NCBI GenBank assembly: GCA_009779925.1
Contig: WRAZ01000001.1
Span: 206,124-270,123 of the forward strand
From: Chitinivibrionia bacterium
GTDB lineage: Bacteria > Fibrobacterota > Chitinivibrionia > Chitinivibrionales > Chitinivibrionaceae
Direction of reading: 5' to 3'
Length of the DNA: 64,000 bases
The translations under genes were made by a program, and so were the position numbers. This document shows positions 1 through 9,550 of the stretch, one piece after another; within the stretch, counting starts at the first letter, position 1; each line of letters opens with the position of its first letter. Below the pieces are notes generated by a model, which saw only the letters and a list, made by a program, of their open reading frames with translations, was not told the origin of the DNA and made no database searches.

Positions 1-2391
1 AACGTCAATGTTTCCGCGAGGGTTTTGCATATCCTCCAAATTTACAATGCCCGCAATCGAAAACCTGCCGTTGTCAATCATTCCGCTCAGGTCTTCAATT
101 TTTGCAATATCGTCTTTATACGTGATTTTTCCTGAAAAACTATGCAGTTTTTGCTCTAAATAAGCTATATTTCCCGAAATATTTTGCAGAAAAACAAAGG
201 CTTCTATTTTAGGAATTTCTCTGTCTGCGCTGATTTCGACGTTGGCGTTAATGTTCGCCGTTCCGTCCAAAGAGTCCAAAAACTCCTCGACCATCGGCGA
301 AAATCTTTTCAGTGGAATTTCCGTTTTGGCGCTTAACGAAAACTCGTTCGTAAGAAAATTTCCGCCTCCCGAAAGATTTATTTTCCACTCCTCTATTAAA
401 ATTACGGGAAAATCGTAAAGTTTTATTTCGCCGTTTTCATTAAAAGTGATTTTGTTAAGGCTGTCGTTTTTCATTGTAATAATACCGTTTGCCGCCAAAA
501 AAATTTTATTGTTTTTGATTTCGGCGTAAATATTTTGCGAATTTCCAAATCCGAATTCGCTAAAATTCTGATAATTTAAGGCGTTAAATTCCAGCGCGAT
601 ATTTGCGGTTTTCGGAAGCGGAATTTCTTCGTTTATGTTGCCCGCCGCCGAAATCTCAATTTTTCCGACCCCCGATACTTCAAGCTCGGAAATTGCCGCA
701 ATCTCCTCTAAATTCAGATTGGGAATTCTCAGAAAAACGGAATATTCGCCGTTGAGATTATAGCTTCCCGAAATTTGCACAATATCGTCGGGTGTAATAA
801 AGAAAGACAAGTTCTCCAGATTTATAAGGCTGTCTTTAATCGAAATTTCCGCCAAAAACTGCGAAATACTTTGAAACGGATTTTCCAAAGCGTCCGATTT
901 CACGGAAATATTTCCGCTTCCTGCGCCGAGAGTTCCCGAATAATTTCCCGCAACTTCAATTCTGTCCACAAAAAAATCTTCAAATTTAATTTTTTCCGCG
1001 ACCGCCGAAAAGTCAAGTTTTGGGGAATTTATGCTTCCCGCAACCGCAATATCGGCGGATATTATCGCGCTTTCAAGAGGCGTTTCAAAAAAATCGCTGA
1101 AATCGTTTATATTTTGCGGAAAAACCCGAACATTAGCCGCGACAATTTCTTTTTCTATGTTATATTTTCCCCTGACTTCGAGCAAATCGAGATTTCTTGC
1201 GTTTACTTTAAGAAAATCCAAGTTTACAACGGAGTTTTTGAGTTGCGCTTTTGCCGCCAAATTTAATAATTCGTTTGTTGTTGTTTCTTTAACTTTTACT
1301 TTTGTTTCGATTACTCCCGAAAGTTTATCAATGGAAAAATCGTTAAAATCGTCTATCTGCGGGACGTTTATCAGAGTTTTCAAAAAAATATCTCCGACAA
1401 AATTTTGGGCGCTTATGTCCCGAACATTCAAAGAGTCTATTCTTAATATTTCTCTGTCGAGAATAATTTGCGCCCTTAAATCTTTCGCCGAGACATCGAA
1501 AATTCTTATATTGTCCACGTCAATTACGACATTAGCCGTAGGTTTTGCAAGCGAGCCGCTTAAATTTACTTTTGCGCGCAAGTTCAAAGTATTTTCTTTC
1601 GGCAAAAGTTGCAGGTTATACTCCGACAAAGATTTAAGCGAGGAGTTTAGCGCTAAATCGAGCTTAAAATTTTCGAGTTTTATCGGATTTTCAACGCTTC
1701 CCGAAAGCTGTATCGTATCTTTGACGGAACTTACGACAAAAATTTCTTTCAGGTTTATGCTTTTGGGCGAGCCGCTTATTTTAAGCGAAAGCGCGTCTAA
1801 AGCAACATTCAGCGTATCCGTTTTCAGTAAGATTTTGTTGGAATTAACTTGCAAGTCGAGCGATAATTCCCGTAAATCAATGTTTTGGGCAAGTAAATTA
1901 AGTTCGGAGGCAAAAAGCGAAAGTTCCTCTTCTTTTTTAAGCGTAATTTGGGCGTTTTTTATTTCTACTCTTTTTGCCAATAAGTCGAAAACTCCCGTAT
2001 TAAGAAAATCTTCCAAATCAAAGTCGTCGTTTTTTTCTTCTTCGTTGTCGTGTAATTCTAAATTTAGCGCGGGGTTGTCAATTTCCAAATACTTAACAAT
2101 TATTTTTCTGTTTCTTACAAGAGCGTTAAAATCTACGGCGGCTCTAAGGCTTTCAAGCGAGGCGAACATTCCGTTTTCGGGCATAGAAAAACTCGCGTTT
2201 TTTATTTTGACGGAAAATTCAAAAAAGTTCAGCGACAATTTTTCAACGGCGATTTCTCCGTCTATTTTTGTATTGACAATAGAAATGATTTTCTGTTGTC
2301 CAAAACTCGAAAACAATAAAAAACACGTCGCGGTAATTACTGTAAGCGCGATAAATATGATAATTACAAAAATAATTTTTACAGTTTTCAC
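1..2391 (-). CDS. AsmA/TamB-like inner-membrane-anchored protein (3' end beyond window)
   Basis: Open frame of 797 codons running off the left edge, read on the minus strand. It starts at a GTG directly after an in-frame TAG and begins with one hydrophobic anchor (KIIFVIIIFIALTVITATC), followed by a long periplasmic part made of alternating beta-strand repeats of the kind IDNPALNLEL, LSLDLQVNSNKI and VEISADREIP. This pattern of many short amphipathic strands is typical of the AsmA/TamB/DUF748 superfamily of bridge-like proteins thought to move lipids or help barrel-protein assembly between the two membranes. No catalytic motif is visible. It lies 32 bases downstream of tRNA-Pro on the same strand and may be co-transcribed with it. 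Family call moderately sure; exact subfamily not resolved because the C-terminal domain is missing. Confidence 0.7.
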   Translation of the reverse strand, partial: MKTVKIIFVIIIFIALTVITATCFLLFSSFGQQKIISIVNTKIDGEIAVEKLSLNFFEFSVKIKNASFSMPENGMFASLESLRAAVDFNALVRNRKIIVKYLEIDNPALNLELHDNEEEKNDDFDLEDFLNTGVFDLLAKRVEIKNAQITLKKEEELSLFASELNLLAQNIDLRELSLDLQVNSNKILLKTDTLNVALDALSLKISGSPKSINLKEIFVVSSVKDTIQLSGSVENPIKLENFKLDLALNSSLKSLSEYNLQLLPKENTLNLRAKVNLSGSLAKPTANVVIDVDNIRIFDVSAKDLRAQIILDREILRIDSLNVRDISAQNFVGDIFLKTLINVPQIDDFNDFSIDKLSGVIETKVKVKETTTNELLNLAAKAQLKNSVVNLDFLKVNARNLDLLEVRGKYNIEKEIVAANVRVFPQNINDFSDFFETPLESAIISADIAVAGSINSPKLDFSAVAEKIKFEDFFVDRIEVAGNYSGTLGAGSGNISVKSDALENPFQSISQFLAEISIKDSLINLENLSFFITPDDIVQISGSYNLNGEYSVFLRIPNLNLEEIAAISELEVSGVGKIEISAAGNINEEIPLPKTANIALEFNALNYQNFSEFGFGNSQNIYAEIKNNKIFLAANGIITMKNDSLNKITFNENGEIKLYDFPVILIEEWKINLSGGGNFLTNEFSLSAKTEIPLKRFSPMVEEFLDSLDGTANINANVEISADREIPKIEAFVFLQNISGNIAYLEQKLHSFSGKITYKDDIAKIEDLSGMIDNGRFSIAGIVNLEDMQNPRGNIDV

Positions 2392-2423
2392 TTTTTCCCG
2401 CTATAATTACAGTTGTTTATTTA

Positions 2424-2500
2424 TGGTCGGAGTGAGAGGATTTGAACCTCCGACCCCCACGTCCCGAACGTGGTGCGCTACCAGGCTGCGCTACACTCCG
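2424..2500 (-). tRNA. tRNA-Pro (anticodon CGG)
   Basis: On the minus strand the sequence folds as a complete cloverleaf: acceptor CGGAGTG pairs with CACTCCG, the anticodon arm CACGT/ACGTG holds loop TTCGGGA giving anticodon CGG, and the T arm carries GGTTCAAATCC. The 3' CCA is encoded after discriminator A. Confidence 0.96.
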
Positions 2501-2611
2501 ATAATTTTGAATAAGCATATTAAGAAATATATGCGAGGCTAAAATAATATTTTCCCGTTGCCGAATGGGATTTTTTTGTGTTTTTTCTTAAATTTTTCGG
2601 AATTCGCAAAT

Positions 2612-2640
2612 TGACGGGCAGAAATAAATTATATTAAGCT
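2612..2640 (+). promoter_or_regulatory. Possible promoter of plsC
   Basis: TTGACG followed at about 15 bases by TATTAA, ending about 20 bases before the plsC start. The -10 fit is imperfect and the spacer short, so this is a suggestion. Confidence 0.35.
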
Positions 2641-2660
2641 TAAAAAACGGAGAAAACGAA

Positions 2661-3398
2661 ATGTTCGGAATACTCAAATCACTTTTTATACTTTTGGCAT
2701 ACATTTTTACAGGCGGGATTTTTTTGCTCTTCGCCGTTCCTGTTTCTTTGCTGTTTTTGCCTTTCGGAAAGCATAAAAAAGTTTTTTCCGCGCAACTTTC
2801 CAAATATATGAAATGGGCGGTGAGCGACGCGCTTAAATTTTTCGGCGTTCTCGAAATTACTCAAATCACAGGACTTGAAAATATCCGAAAAAATGCCATT
2901 CTTATTTCTAACCACCAAAGTTTTTTCGACGGATTTATTGTTATGGGACATATTCCGAGCATTCCGCTGATAAAGTCGTCGTATAAATTTAATCCGCTTT
3001 TTACTTGGGTAGCATTACTTTTTGATTTTGTAAGTTTAAAGCCTACGACAAAAGGCGTTGCGGAGGCGGACAAAAAAATCCGCAAATTGATTGAGCGCGG
3101 CGAAACTATCTGCGTTTTTCCCGAAGGCACGCGAAGTTTAGACGGCAAAATCAAAAAATTTCAATCTCTTGCGTTCAAAATCGCAAAAGATACGGATACC
3201 GCAATACTTCCGCTTGTAATTCATTATTCAAAACCGATTATGAGCAAAAGCGGCGAAAGTTTTAAGTTTAGCGAAAAAGTCGATGTGAAAATCAGTATTT
3301 TGCCCGCGATTTGTCCTAAAGATTTCGAGACAACCGGAAGATTACTTACGAAATCGCAGGAAACCGTAGAGAAATCTTATCAACAATTGCGTCAATAG
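2661..3398 (+). CDS. plsC: 1-acyl-sn-glycerol-3-phosphate acyltransferase (PlsC family)
   Basis: 245 residues. The N-terminus has a strongly hydrophobic stretch (about residues 5-35) for membrane attachment. The acyltransferase block HX4D is seen as NHQSFFD (His85, Asp90), and FPEGTRS (153-159) is the glycerol-phosphate binding motif. The enzyme transfers an acyl chain to lysophosphatidate, making phosphatidate on the cytoplasmic face of the inner membrane. Start ATG is preceded by ACGGAGAAAACGAA. Its 3' end overlaps the convergent nrnA gene by 53 bases. A second PlsC-like gene lies at 21689, so the two may split membrane-lipid and other acylation roles; which is essential cannot be told here. 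Confidence 0.9.
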   Translation: MFGILKSLFILLAYIFTGGIFLLFAVPVSLLFLPFGKHKKVFSAQLSKYMKWAVSDALKFFGVLEITQITGLENIRKNAILISNHQSFFDGFIVMGHIPSIPLIKSSYKFNPLFTWVALLFDFVSLKPTTKGVAEADKKIRKLIERGETICVFPEGTRSLDGKIKKFQSLAFKIAKDTDTAILPLVIHYSKPIMSKSGESFKFSEKVDVKISILPAICPKDFETTGRLLTKSQETVEKSYQQLRQ

Positions 3399-4311
3399 CT
3401 TCTCTGAGACCTACCTTTTTGGCAGTGCAACCCGCCGCAAACTTATGCCCGCCGCCGACAGGATATTCCGCCGCAATTTCGCCGACGTCAATTTTACCTG
3501 CGGAACGAAGCGAAAAGCGCACTTCTTGCTTGTCGTATTTAGCAAAAATTCCGACTTCCACGCCCTCGCAACCCATAACTTCGTTTGAAAGTCCTTCGGT
3601 TGCCGAAGTGTCTGCGCCTAAATCGGTTATTAGTTTTTTGTGCATCGAAATAACGCTTATTTTGCCGTTTGCGAAAAATTCAAGCGTTCCCCAAACTTTT
3701 GCGCGAACTTTAAGGTCGGCAGGACTGCTTTCGGCGTATATTTTTTTGAAAAGTTTTCCGTTGTCGGCGCCGAATTTCACCAAATCATTGGCGACCAAAT
3801 AAAGCGAACCGTCGGCGTTGTTGAATTCAAATCTGCCTGTGTCAGTCAAAATTCCCGCCAGCAGACAATTTGCCCTATCGGCGTCTATATTTACGTCTGT
3901 TTGCTTAAAATATTCGTATAAAATAAGGCAGGTCGCCGCACTGTTTCCGTCAACAAAATTAAGGTCGCCATAACTTTTATTGTCGCGGTGGTGGTCGATA
4001 TTTACAAGTTTCGGCGCAAAACTTGTAAGGTTTTCAATATTCGGTCTATGCTGATTAGAACAATCCAAAATAAGCAAAACGTCAAATTTCTTTTTCGGTA
4101 ATTTATTGGATATAGTATCGGAATTCGGCAAAAAGGAAAGTTTTTTCGGCGTTTTGTCTTTATTGCAGATAACCGTTTCTTTGCCGAGATTTTTCAGATA
4201 TTTGTAAAACGCCAACTGCGAGCCTATGCTGTCGCCGTCGGGATTTTCGTGCGCGCAAATCAAAAAAGAATGGTTTTGCTCGACGATTTGCGTTAAATCA
4301 CTCCAAGTCAT
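3346..4311 (-). CDS. nrnA: DHH/DHHA1 phosphoesterase, NrnA-type oligoribonuclease/pAp phosphatase
   Basis: 321 residues, the usual NrnA length. Metal-binding motifs of the DHH family are present: HENPDGDS (His21, Asp25, Asp27), LILDCSN (Asp83) and the NIDHHRD signature (about residues 105-110). The C-terminal DHHA1 domain shows VGGGHKFAAGC, which holds the substrate. The protein should degrade very short RNAs and dephosphorylate 3'-phosphoadenosine 5'-phosphate. It overlaps rbfA by 14 bases and is the last gene of the rimP-nusA-infB-rbfA operon, the same position seen in many bacteria. Its end overlaps the convergent plsC. Confidence 0.93.
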   Translation of the reverse strand: MTWSDLTQIVEQNHSFLICAHENPDGDSIGSQLAFYKYLKNLGKETVICNKDKTPKKLSFLPNSDTISNKLPKKKFDVLLILDCSNQHRPNIENLTSFAPKLVNIDHHRDNKSYGDLNFVDGNSAATCLILYEYFKQTDVNIDADRANCLLAGILTDTGRFEFNNADGSLYLVANDLVKFGADNGKLFKKIYAESSPADLKVRAKVWGTLEFFANGKISVISMHKKLITDLGADTSATEGLSNEVMGCEGVEVGIFAKYDKQEVRFSLRSAGKIDVGEIAAEYPVGGGHKFAAGCTAKKVGLREAIDAIVDKISLRFPAIS

Positions 4312-4660
4312 CTTTTACCCTCTCCAAAATTTCGTCTATTTTACTGCTGTGTTCAAATGATTTGTCCAACTTAAAAAACAGTTTCGGGAAATGGCGCATT
4401 TTCACTCTTTTGGCGGCAGTGGTCTGAATGAATCCCGCCGCGTAATTCAAAGCTTTTATTATCGCATTCCGTTCGACGTCGCTTGTCATAATCGATACAA
4501 AAACAGTGGCGTTTCGGTTATCCTTGGCAAGATTTATGCTTGGAATGGTTATCATAGCCGCCGCAAGTCGCGGGTCGTTCATTTCATTTGCAACGACCCA
4601 CAAAATCTCGCGTCTTAAATTTTCGCTCGTTCGCTCTCCGTACCAAGAATTCTGAGGCAT
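4298..4660 (-). CDS. rbfA: Ribosome-binding factor A
   Basis: 120 residues with the RbfA KH-like fold pattern: an N-terminal SENLRREILWVVANEMNDPR segment, the central beta-strand NATVFVSIM and the RHFPKLFFKLDKSFEHSSKIDEIL ending typical of the family. RbfA helps 30S subunit maturation around the 5' helix of 16S rRNA. It begins one base after the infB stop codon and overlaps nrnA, so it is translated as part of the infB operon. Confidence 0.94.
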   Translation of the reverse strand: MPQNSWYGERTSENLRREILWVVANEMNDPRLAAAMITIPSINLAKDNRNATVFVSIMTSDVERNAIIKALNYAAGFIQTTAAKRVKMRHFPKLFFKLDKSFEHSSKIDEILERVKDDLE

Positions 4661-4661
4661 T

Positions 4662-7517
4662 TTACCGCTCCAAGCTCTTACGTTTAATTTCTACGTTCTT
4701 ATACACTTCAATTCGGTCGCCAATTCGATAATCGGACACTTTTGTAAGCGTTAAGCCGCAGTCAAATCCTGCCGCAACGTCCTTAACTTGGTCTTTAAAT
4801 CGCTGAAGCGTGTCGATTTTAGTGTGAGAAATTTCGATGTCGTCGCGAATTTGCCGCGCCAATGCGCCGCGCTCGATTTTTCCTTCCAGAACGTAGCAAC
4901 CCGCCACAATTCCGATTTTGGGAATTTTGAACACTTCGCGAATTTCCACTTGTCCGATAACCTCTTCTTTTATGTCGGGCGCAAGCATTCCTATCATTGC
5001 CGCTCTTACTTGGTCTATGAGCTCGTAAATTACGCGGAACGTCTTAATTTCAACGCCCGAATTGTCTGCGCTCGCCTTAATTTTCGGGTTGGGATTTATG
5101 TTAAATCCTATTATTATCGCACCCGAAGCGCGCGCAAGCATAATGTCGGTTTCCTTAATTCCGCCAACGCCTTTAAGGATTATATTAACCTTAATTTCAT
5201 CGGTCGAAAGTTTCTGCAATTCACCCGCAACCACTTCCACCGAACCGTCCACGTCGCCGCGAACTATGAGGTTAAGCGCAAGCATTTTCCCGTCTTTAAT
5301 TTTCTGCGAAAGGTTTGCCAAAGATACCACGTTCTGCATATTTCTCAGTTCGCGCTCTTTTTCCGCAAGACGACGTTTCGCCGCAATTTCGCGCGCTTCT
5401 TTTTCGGTTTTGCACACTCTGAAGTTGTCGCCCGCCTGCGGAGTTCCCGAAAGTCCAAGGACCACCGCGGGGTGTCCCGGTTTTACTTCCTTGATTTTCT
5501 GCCCTTGTTCGTTGAGCATTTCGCGCACTTTTCCGCTGTGAACGCCCGTGTAAAACACATCGCCTTTTCTGAGCGTTCCCGACTGAATAAGAACGGTCGC
5601 AAGCGCGCCTTTTCCTTTGTCGAGTTCGGATTCTATAACGACGCCTTTTGCGTTTCCTTCAATGGGCGCTTTAAGGTCGAGCATTCCTGTTTCTAATGCC
5701 AAAAGGTCGAGCAAATCATCTACGCCTTGTCCTTTTTTTGCGGAGATTTCTACGCTTTGCACCTGTCCGCCGTAGCTTTCCACCAAAACGCCGTAATTTG
5801 CAAGCTCGCCTTTTATTTTGTCGGGGTTTGCCGTGGGAAGGTCAATTTTGTTTATAGCTACAACTATCGGAACTCCCGCCGCTTTTGCGTGGTCAATCGC
5901 CTCTTTTGTCTGCGGCATAACGCTTGAGTCCGCCGCTACAACGAGCACCACAACGTCGGTAATCTGCGAGCCGCGAGCGCGCATTGCCGCAAACGCTTCG
6001 TGTCCGGGAGTGTCCAAAAATGTAACATAGCCGTGTTTTGTTTTTACCGAATACGCCGCTATATGCTGAGTAATTCCGCCCGATTCGCCTTGTATTATGT
6101 TTGTTTTACGAATGTAGTCCAAAAGCGAGGTTTTCCCGTGGTCAACGTGTCCCATAACCGTAACGACCGGCGGGCAGGGGTGCGCTTCGTATTGATTTTC
6201 TTCACTTTCTTCGCTTTCTTGCTCTTCAAATTCTTCCGACAATTGCGCTTCAAAGCCAAATTCTTCCGCTAAAAGTTGGATGGTCGAAAAGTCAATCCGC
6301 TGATTTACTGTGACCCAAAGCCCTAAATCTATACATTTTGCAATGACTGTAGATGGTTCTTCATCTACTTCTTTCGCAAAGTCCGCCACTGTTATGAATT
6401 CGCTGACTTGAATTATGTTGCTTTCTTCTTCGAGTTCGCCGTCTTCGCTACGTTCTTTTTTGTATTTCTTTTTGCCTTTGCTTCCGCTGTCTATTTTATT
6501 GGTGATTTTGCGGACATTTGCTTTCATTTCGATTTCTTGCTCTTTGCGTCTCTCGAATTTGTCTTTTGCGGAACTTTTTTTGTTGTTGCTTTTCTTTTTT
6601 CTGTTGCCGCTGTCTTCGTTGGTTTGCAGAAGCGCTTGTTTGTCCGCTAATTCTTTTGCGAGCGCCGCGTCGATTACGTTGTTGCCACTGTCTCTTGGCG
6701 CGCCGAAATCTCTTCTTTCACCTCTGTCTCCAAAAGGTTTTCTGTCTCCGAAGTTTGTGCGCTGACCGCCGCCTTGTCCGTCGCGATTTCCGAAACCTCC
6801 GCGTCCGCCGCCGTCTCTTTGACCGCCGAATGAATTTCCGCCTTCTCTTGGCGCGCCGCCAAACGGTCTGTCGCCACGCGGTTGATATGGTCTGTCTCCT
6901 TGTGGTCTGTCGGGTCTGTCGCCAAACTGACGCGGAGGGCGACCGTCTCTGTTTTCGCCTTGTCCGCCGAAGTGTGGTCTGTCTCCGCGGGGAGCGCCTT
7001 GCCTGTCGCCGAAAGGACGGTCTCCAAATGGTTTTCTGTCTCCGAAATCTCTTTTTTCGCCGCCTCTGTCGCCCCTGTCATTTCTTTCGCCTCTGTTTTC
7101 GCCTTGTCCGCGTCCACGATTTTCGCCGCCTCGATTTCTGTTTCGGTCGCGATTAACCTCGTTGCCGAAACCTCCGCCTTGAAATAATTTCAGCGCACGA
7201 TTTTCGCCGTCTTCTTGCTGTTTCGGAGGACGAGCGCCGCCTTCCGACGGTTTTGTTGACGAATTGGCGCTTTTTTCGCCTGCGGGCGGTATAAACGCTT
7301 TTCTTTTTTCGGCGCGGCTTTCAAAATTAGCAAATCTCTGCTTCGCTATTTCCGCGCCTTCTTTCATTTTTTCCAAAATTTGGGACTTTACGGAGTCGTC
7401 GATAGTCGAATTGTGCGCCTTAATTTCTGCGTGTCCGAGTTTATGTAGCATAGAAATGGCTGCATCGGTATGCAAACCCATTTCTTTTGCCAATTGAGAC
7501 ACTTTTACTATTGCCAT
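4662..7517 (-). CDS. infB: Translation initiation factor IF-2 with a long Gly/Arg/Asp-rich linker
   Basis: 951 residues. Order of parts: an IF2_N domain (1-50), a low-complexity region of about 150 residues (roughly 120-275) built from short units such as [14 protein letters not shown] and RGGE, a lysine-rich basic stretch (305-357), a second IF2_N-like domain (about 368-427), then the GTPase with G1 GHVDHGKT (456-463), G3 DTPGH (502-506) and G4 NKID (556-559), followed by domains II, III and the C-terminal fMet-tRNA binding domain. The factor delivers initiator tRNA to the 30S subunit. The GDR-rich stretch is much more repetitive than the linker of most IF-2 proteins and resembles RGG-type RNA-binding tails. 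Spacing to nusA is 23 bases. Confidence 0.97.
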   Translation of the reverse strand: MAIVKVSQLAKEMGLHTDAAISMLHKLGHAEIKAHNSTIDDSVKSQILEKMKEGAEIAKQRFANFESRAEKRKAFIPPAGEKSANSSTKPSEGGARPPKQQEDGENRALKLFQGGGFGNEVNRDRNRNRGGENRGRGQGENRGERNDRGDRGGEKRDFGDRKPFGDRPFGDRQGAPRGDRPHFGGQGENRDGRPPRQFGDRPDRPQGDRPYQPRGDRPFGGAPREGGNSFGGQRDGGGRGGFGNRDGQGGGQRTNFGDRKPFGDRGERRDFGAPRDSGNNVIDAALAKELADKQALLQTNEDSGNRKKKSNNKKSSAKDKFERRKEQEIEMKANVRKITNKIDSGSKGKKKYKKERSEDGELEEESNIIQVSEFITVADFAKEVDEEPSTVIAKCIDLGLWVTVNQRIDFSTIQLLAEEFGFEAQLSEEFEEQESEESEENQYEAHPCPPVVTVMGHVDHGKTSLLDYIRKTNIIQGESGGITQHIAAYSVKTKHGYVTFLDTPGHEAFAAMRARGSQITDVVVLVVAADSSVMPQTKEAIDHAKAAGVPIVVAINKIDLPTANPDKIKGELANYGVLVESYGGQVQSVEISAKKGQGVDDLLDLLALETGMLDLKAPIEGNAKGVVIESELDKGKGALATVLIQSGTLRKGDVFYTGVHSGKVREMLNEQGQKIKEVKPGHPAVVLGLSGTPQAGDNFRVCKTEKEAREIAAKRRLAEKERELRNMQNVVSLANLSQKIKDGKMLALNLIVRGDVDGSVEVVAGELQKLSTDEIKVNIILKGVGGIKETDIMLARASGAIIIGFNINPNPKIKASADNSGVEIKTFRVIYELIDQVRAAMIGMLAPDIKEEVIGQVEIREVFKIPKIGIVAGCYVLEGKIERGALARQIRDDIEISHTKIDTLQRFKDQVKDVAAGFDCGLTLTKVSDYRIGDRIEVYKNVEIKRKSLER

Positions 7518-7540
7518 ATAATTTTCTCATCTTTCTTTTC

Positions 7541-8845
7541 TCATTTTTCGGCGGCTAAGTCGTCAAGCGCTTTTGCCGCACCGTTTTCCACGAGTTGCGC
7601 GCCGAGCGAATTTTCGTCATTGTTTGCAACACCTGTCTCGTGAGTTTCGTCGTTGTCCGAATTTTCGTTAAAAATAACGTCGTCGGCGTCAACCATTTCA
7701 ATGTCGTCTCCTCTTGGCGAGAGAATTTTTGCTCTTTCTTCTTCGCTCAAGTCGTCAAATTCGTCCTCGCCGTAAATAAGCACTTCTCTGTCCAAAAATC
7801 TTGAGGTAAGTTTAATGTTAGAACCGTCTTTTCCGATAGCTTTTGCAAGTTCTTCGTCGGGAACAACCAAAACCACTTTCTTTTCGCCTACAGGCATTAC
7901 ATTTGAAATTTTTGCCGAAGCAAGCACTTTTCTTGCGAGTTTTACAACGTCGTCTTCCCAGACAAAAACGTCAATTCTCTCGTTTGCAAGTTCGCGAACG
8001 ATGGTCTGAATACGGCTTCCGCGCATACCCAAACACGCGCCCACGGGGTCAACTCGCGAATCGCTTGTTTCGAGCGCAACTTTTGCTCTGAAACCGGGAT
8101 TTCTTTCTATTTTCACGATACGAATTGTCTTTTGGTAAATTTCGGGAATTTCCACTTCCAAAAGGCGTTGTAAGAACGTCGGCGTTGTGCGCGAAAGGAT
8201 AACCTGCGCGCCTTTTGTGCTGTCTTTTACGTCGTGAATAACCGCCTTAACTCTGTCGCCCTGCGAGTATCTGTCGCCCTTAATCTGCTGATTTCTCGGC
8301 AGTATCGCGTCTGTTTTTCCGAGGTCGATAACAATGTTGCCTTTTTCGATAGCCCGAACGTCGCCCGAAACCAATTCGCCCATTCTTGTCGAAAATTCTT
8401 CTTTGATTTTTTCGCGTTCGCTGTCTTTAACCTTTTGCGAAAGGAGCTGTTTGGTGTGCAACATCGCCATTCTTCCGAATTGGCTTACATCCAAATCGTC
8501 GTCCAAAATAACTTCGTCGCCTACTTCGGCGGCGCTGTCGTATTCTTCTTTTGCTTCGCTTACGGTAATTTGGGTGTACGGGTCGGTCATATCCTCGTCG
8601 CCGACAACGGTCAAATAAGAATAAGCGACAATTTCGCCCGTGTTTTTGTTAATTTTGACGGAAACGGCAGGCTTGTCTTCGAGAGATTTCTGCACCACTG
8701 TCGCCAACGATTCTTCAAGCAGTTCCAACACGCGGCTCAAACTCGCACCCTTATCGGGGTTAAACGCCTTTGTATCCTTTCCCAACTCCGCCAAAAATGT
8801 GGCAAGTTCAATACCTTTTTTAAGTTCTTTGTCTTTCTTTGCCAA
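7541..8845 (-). CDS. nusA: Transcription termination/antitermination protein NusA
   Basis: 434 residues: N-terminal RNA polymerase binding domain with DEVILDDDLDVSQFGRMA, an S1 domain around residues 155-215 (GDVRAIEKGNIVIDLG), then two KH domains (GACLGMRGSRIQTIVREL and AIGKDGSNIKLTSR). The C-terminal acidic repeats of the E. coli protein are absent; instead there is an acidic tail. It binds RNA polymerase and nascent RNA, tuning pausing and termination. It lies 12 bases after rimP and 23 bases before infB in the standard operon. The ylxR and L7Ae-like genes found between nusA and infB in many Firmicutes are missing. Confidence 0.96.
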   Translation of the reverse strand: MAKKDKELKKGIELATFLAELGKDTKAFNPDKGASLSRVLELLEESLATVVQKSLEDKPAVSVKINKNTGEIVAYSYLTVVGDEDMTDPYTQITVSEAKEEYDSAAEVGDEVILDDDLDVSQFGRMAMLHTKQLLSQKVKDSEREKIKEEFSTRMGELVSGDVRAIEKGNIVIDLGKTDAILPRNQQIKGDRYSQGDRVKAVIHDVKDSTKGAQVILSRTTPTFLQRLLEVEIPEIYQKTIRIVKIERNPGFRAKVALETSDSRVDPVGACLGMRGSRIQTIVRELANERIDVFVWEDDVVKLARKVLASAKISNVMPVGEKKVVLVVPDEELAKAIGKDGSNIKLTSRFLDREVLIYGEDEFDDLSEEERAKILSPRGDDIEMVDADDVIFNENSDNDETHETGVANNDENSLGAQLVENGAAKALDDLAAEK

Positions 8846-8857
8846 AACACGCTCCTT

Positions 8858-9304
8858 TTATATATTTATTGTTAATTTTCCGTTTAATATTGCGCCGAAT
8901 TTTACTTCTTCGCCGTCCTCAAACACAAGTTTTTCCGCGCTTGCCGATTTTAATACGCCCACTTTTTTCCGCGATTTTTTGTCGTCGTCTTTGTATCGAA
9001 CGCTAACATCTTTGCCGATTACCCGCTCAAAATCCTTTACGCTTTCGAGTACTCGCGTAATCCCCGGCGACGAAACTTCGAGCGTATATGCGCCGTTTGA
9101 GAAATCGATTTCGTCGAGATAATCCGAGACTTTTCTGCTGATTTCGGAGCATTCGTCAAGCGTTATGCGGTTAGGAGTGTCGGCAAAAATTCGCAAAATT
9201 GCCGTTTTTCCCGAAAAAAAGTATTTAATATCGAAGAGTTCCGCGTTGCAACCTACTACGATTTTTTCAATTTCCTCAATAACTTTTTCGTCAAGTTTCA
9301 TCAT
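8858..9304 (-). CDS. rimP: Ribosome maturation factor RimP
   Basis: About 148 residues from the chosen start. The N-terminal domain shows LDEKVIEEIEKIVVGCNAELFDIKYF and the central GAYTLEVSSPGITRVLES, the best conserved RimP motif; the C-terminal SH3-like part follows. The frame is open 11 codons further up to an ATG at 9337, but the family normally starts near the MKLDEKV segment, so the ATG at 9304 or the next one at 9301 is preferred. The protein assists 30S assembly and is first in the nusA-infB operon. The divergent valS gene lies about 250 bases away. Confidence 0.9.
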   Translation of the reverse strand: MMKLDEKVIEEIEKIVVGCNAELFDIKYFFSGKTAILRIFADTPNRITLDECSEISRKVSDYLDEIDFSNGAYTLEVSSPGITRVLESVKDFERVIGKDVSVRYKDDDKKSRKKVGVLKSASAEKLVFEDGEEVKFGAILNGKLTINI

Positions 9305-9367
9305 TTGCCCCGAATTAAGATACAAAAAATCGGGCATTTCTACCCGATTTGCAAAAATTATGTCGTG

Positions 9368-9379
9368 AATATACTATTT
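9368..9379 (-). promoter_or_regulatory. Putative -10-like promoter element of the rimP operon
   Basis: On the minus strand this reads AAATAGTATATT, one base away from the element seen before many genes here. It lies about 65 bases upstream of rimP and faces the similar valS element on the other strand. Confidence 0.45.
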
Positions 9380-9482
9380 GCTATAAGCGTTTGGCGGAAT
9401 TTTCTGTGATTTTTTGAAAAAAGTTAAAGAAAAAATTTTATATTACAGGAAATTGGCGTATTAACCTCGATTTTTGCTCGCC

Positions 9483-9494
9483 AAATAGTATTTT
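9483..9494 (+). promoter_or_regulatory. Putative -10-like promoter element of valS
   Basis: AAATAGTATTTT lies 56 bases upstream of the valS ATG and matches the element found before several other genes in the window. No clear TTGACA lies at the standard distance. Confidence 0.5.
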
Positions 9495-9550
9495 CCCTCA
9501 GAAAATAAATCGAAAACCAAAGTATGCGCCCTAATTAAGGAGTTATCAAA

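Noticed and set aside
1031..2542. Long plus-strand open frame of about 500 codons
   Set aside because: It lies opposite the AsmA/TamB-like gene, is rich in Ser/Lys/Phe without domains, and runs through tRNA-Pro. The minus-strand frame has a membrane anchor and proper repeat structure.
6690..7158. Repeat tract as a CRISPR array
   Set aside because: The units are short, irregular and in frame with IF-2; there are no equal spacers and no cas genes.
6408..7187. Several overlapping plus- and minus-strand frames opposite or within infB
   Set aside because: They come from the repetitive GDR-rich codons, which lack stops in other frames. Their compositions (runs of Cys/Arg/Phe) are those of shadow frames.
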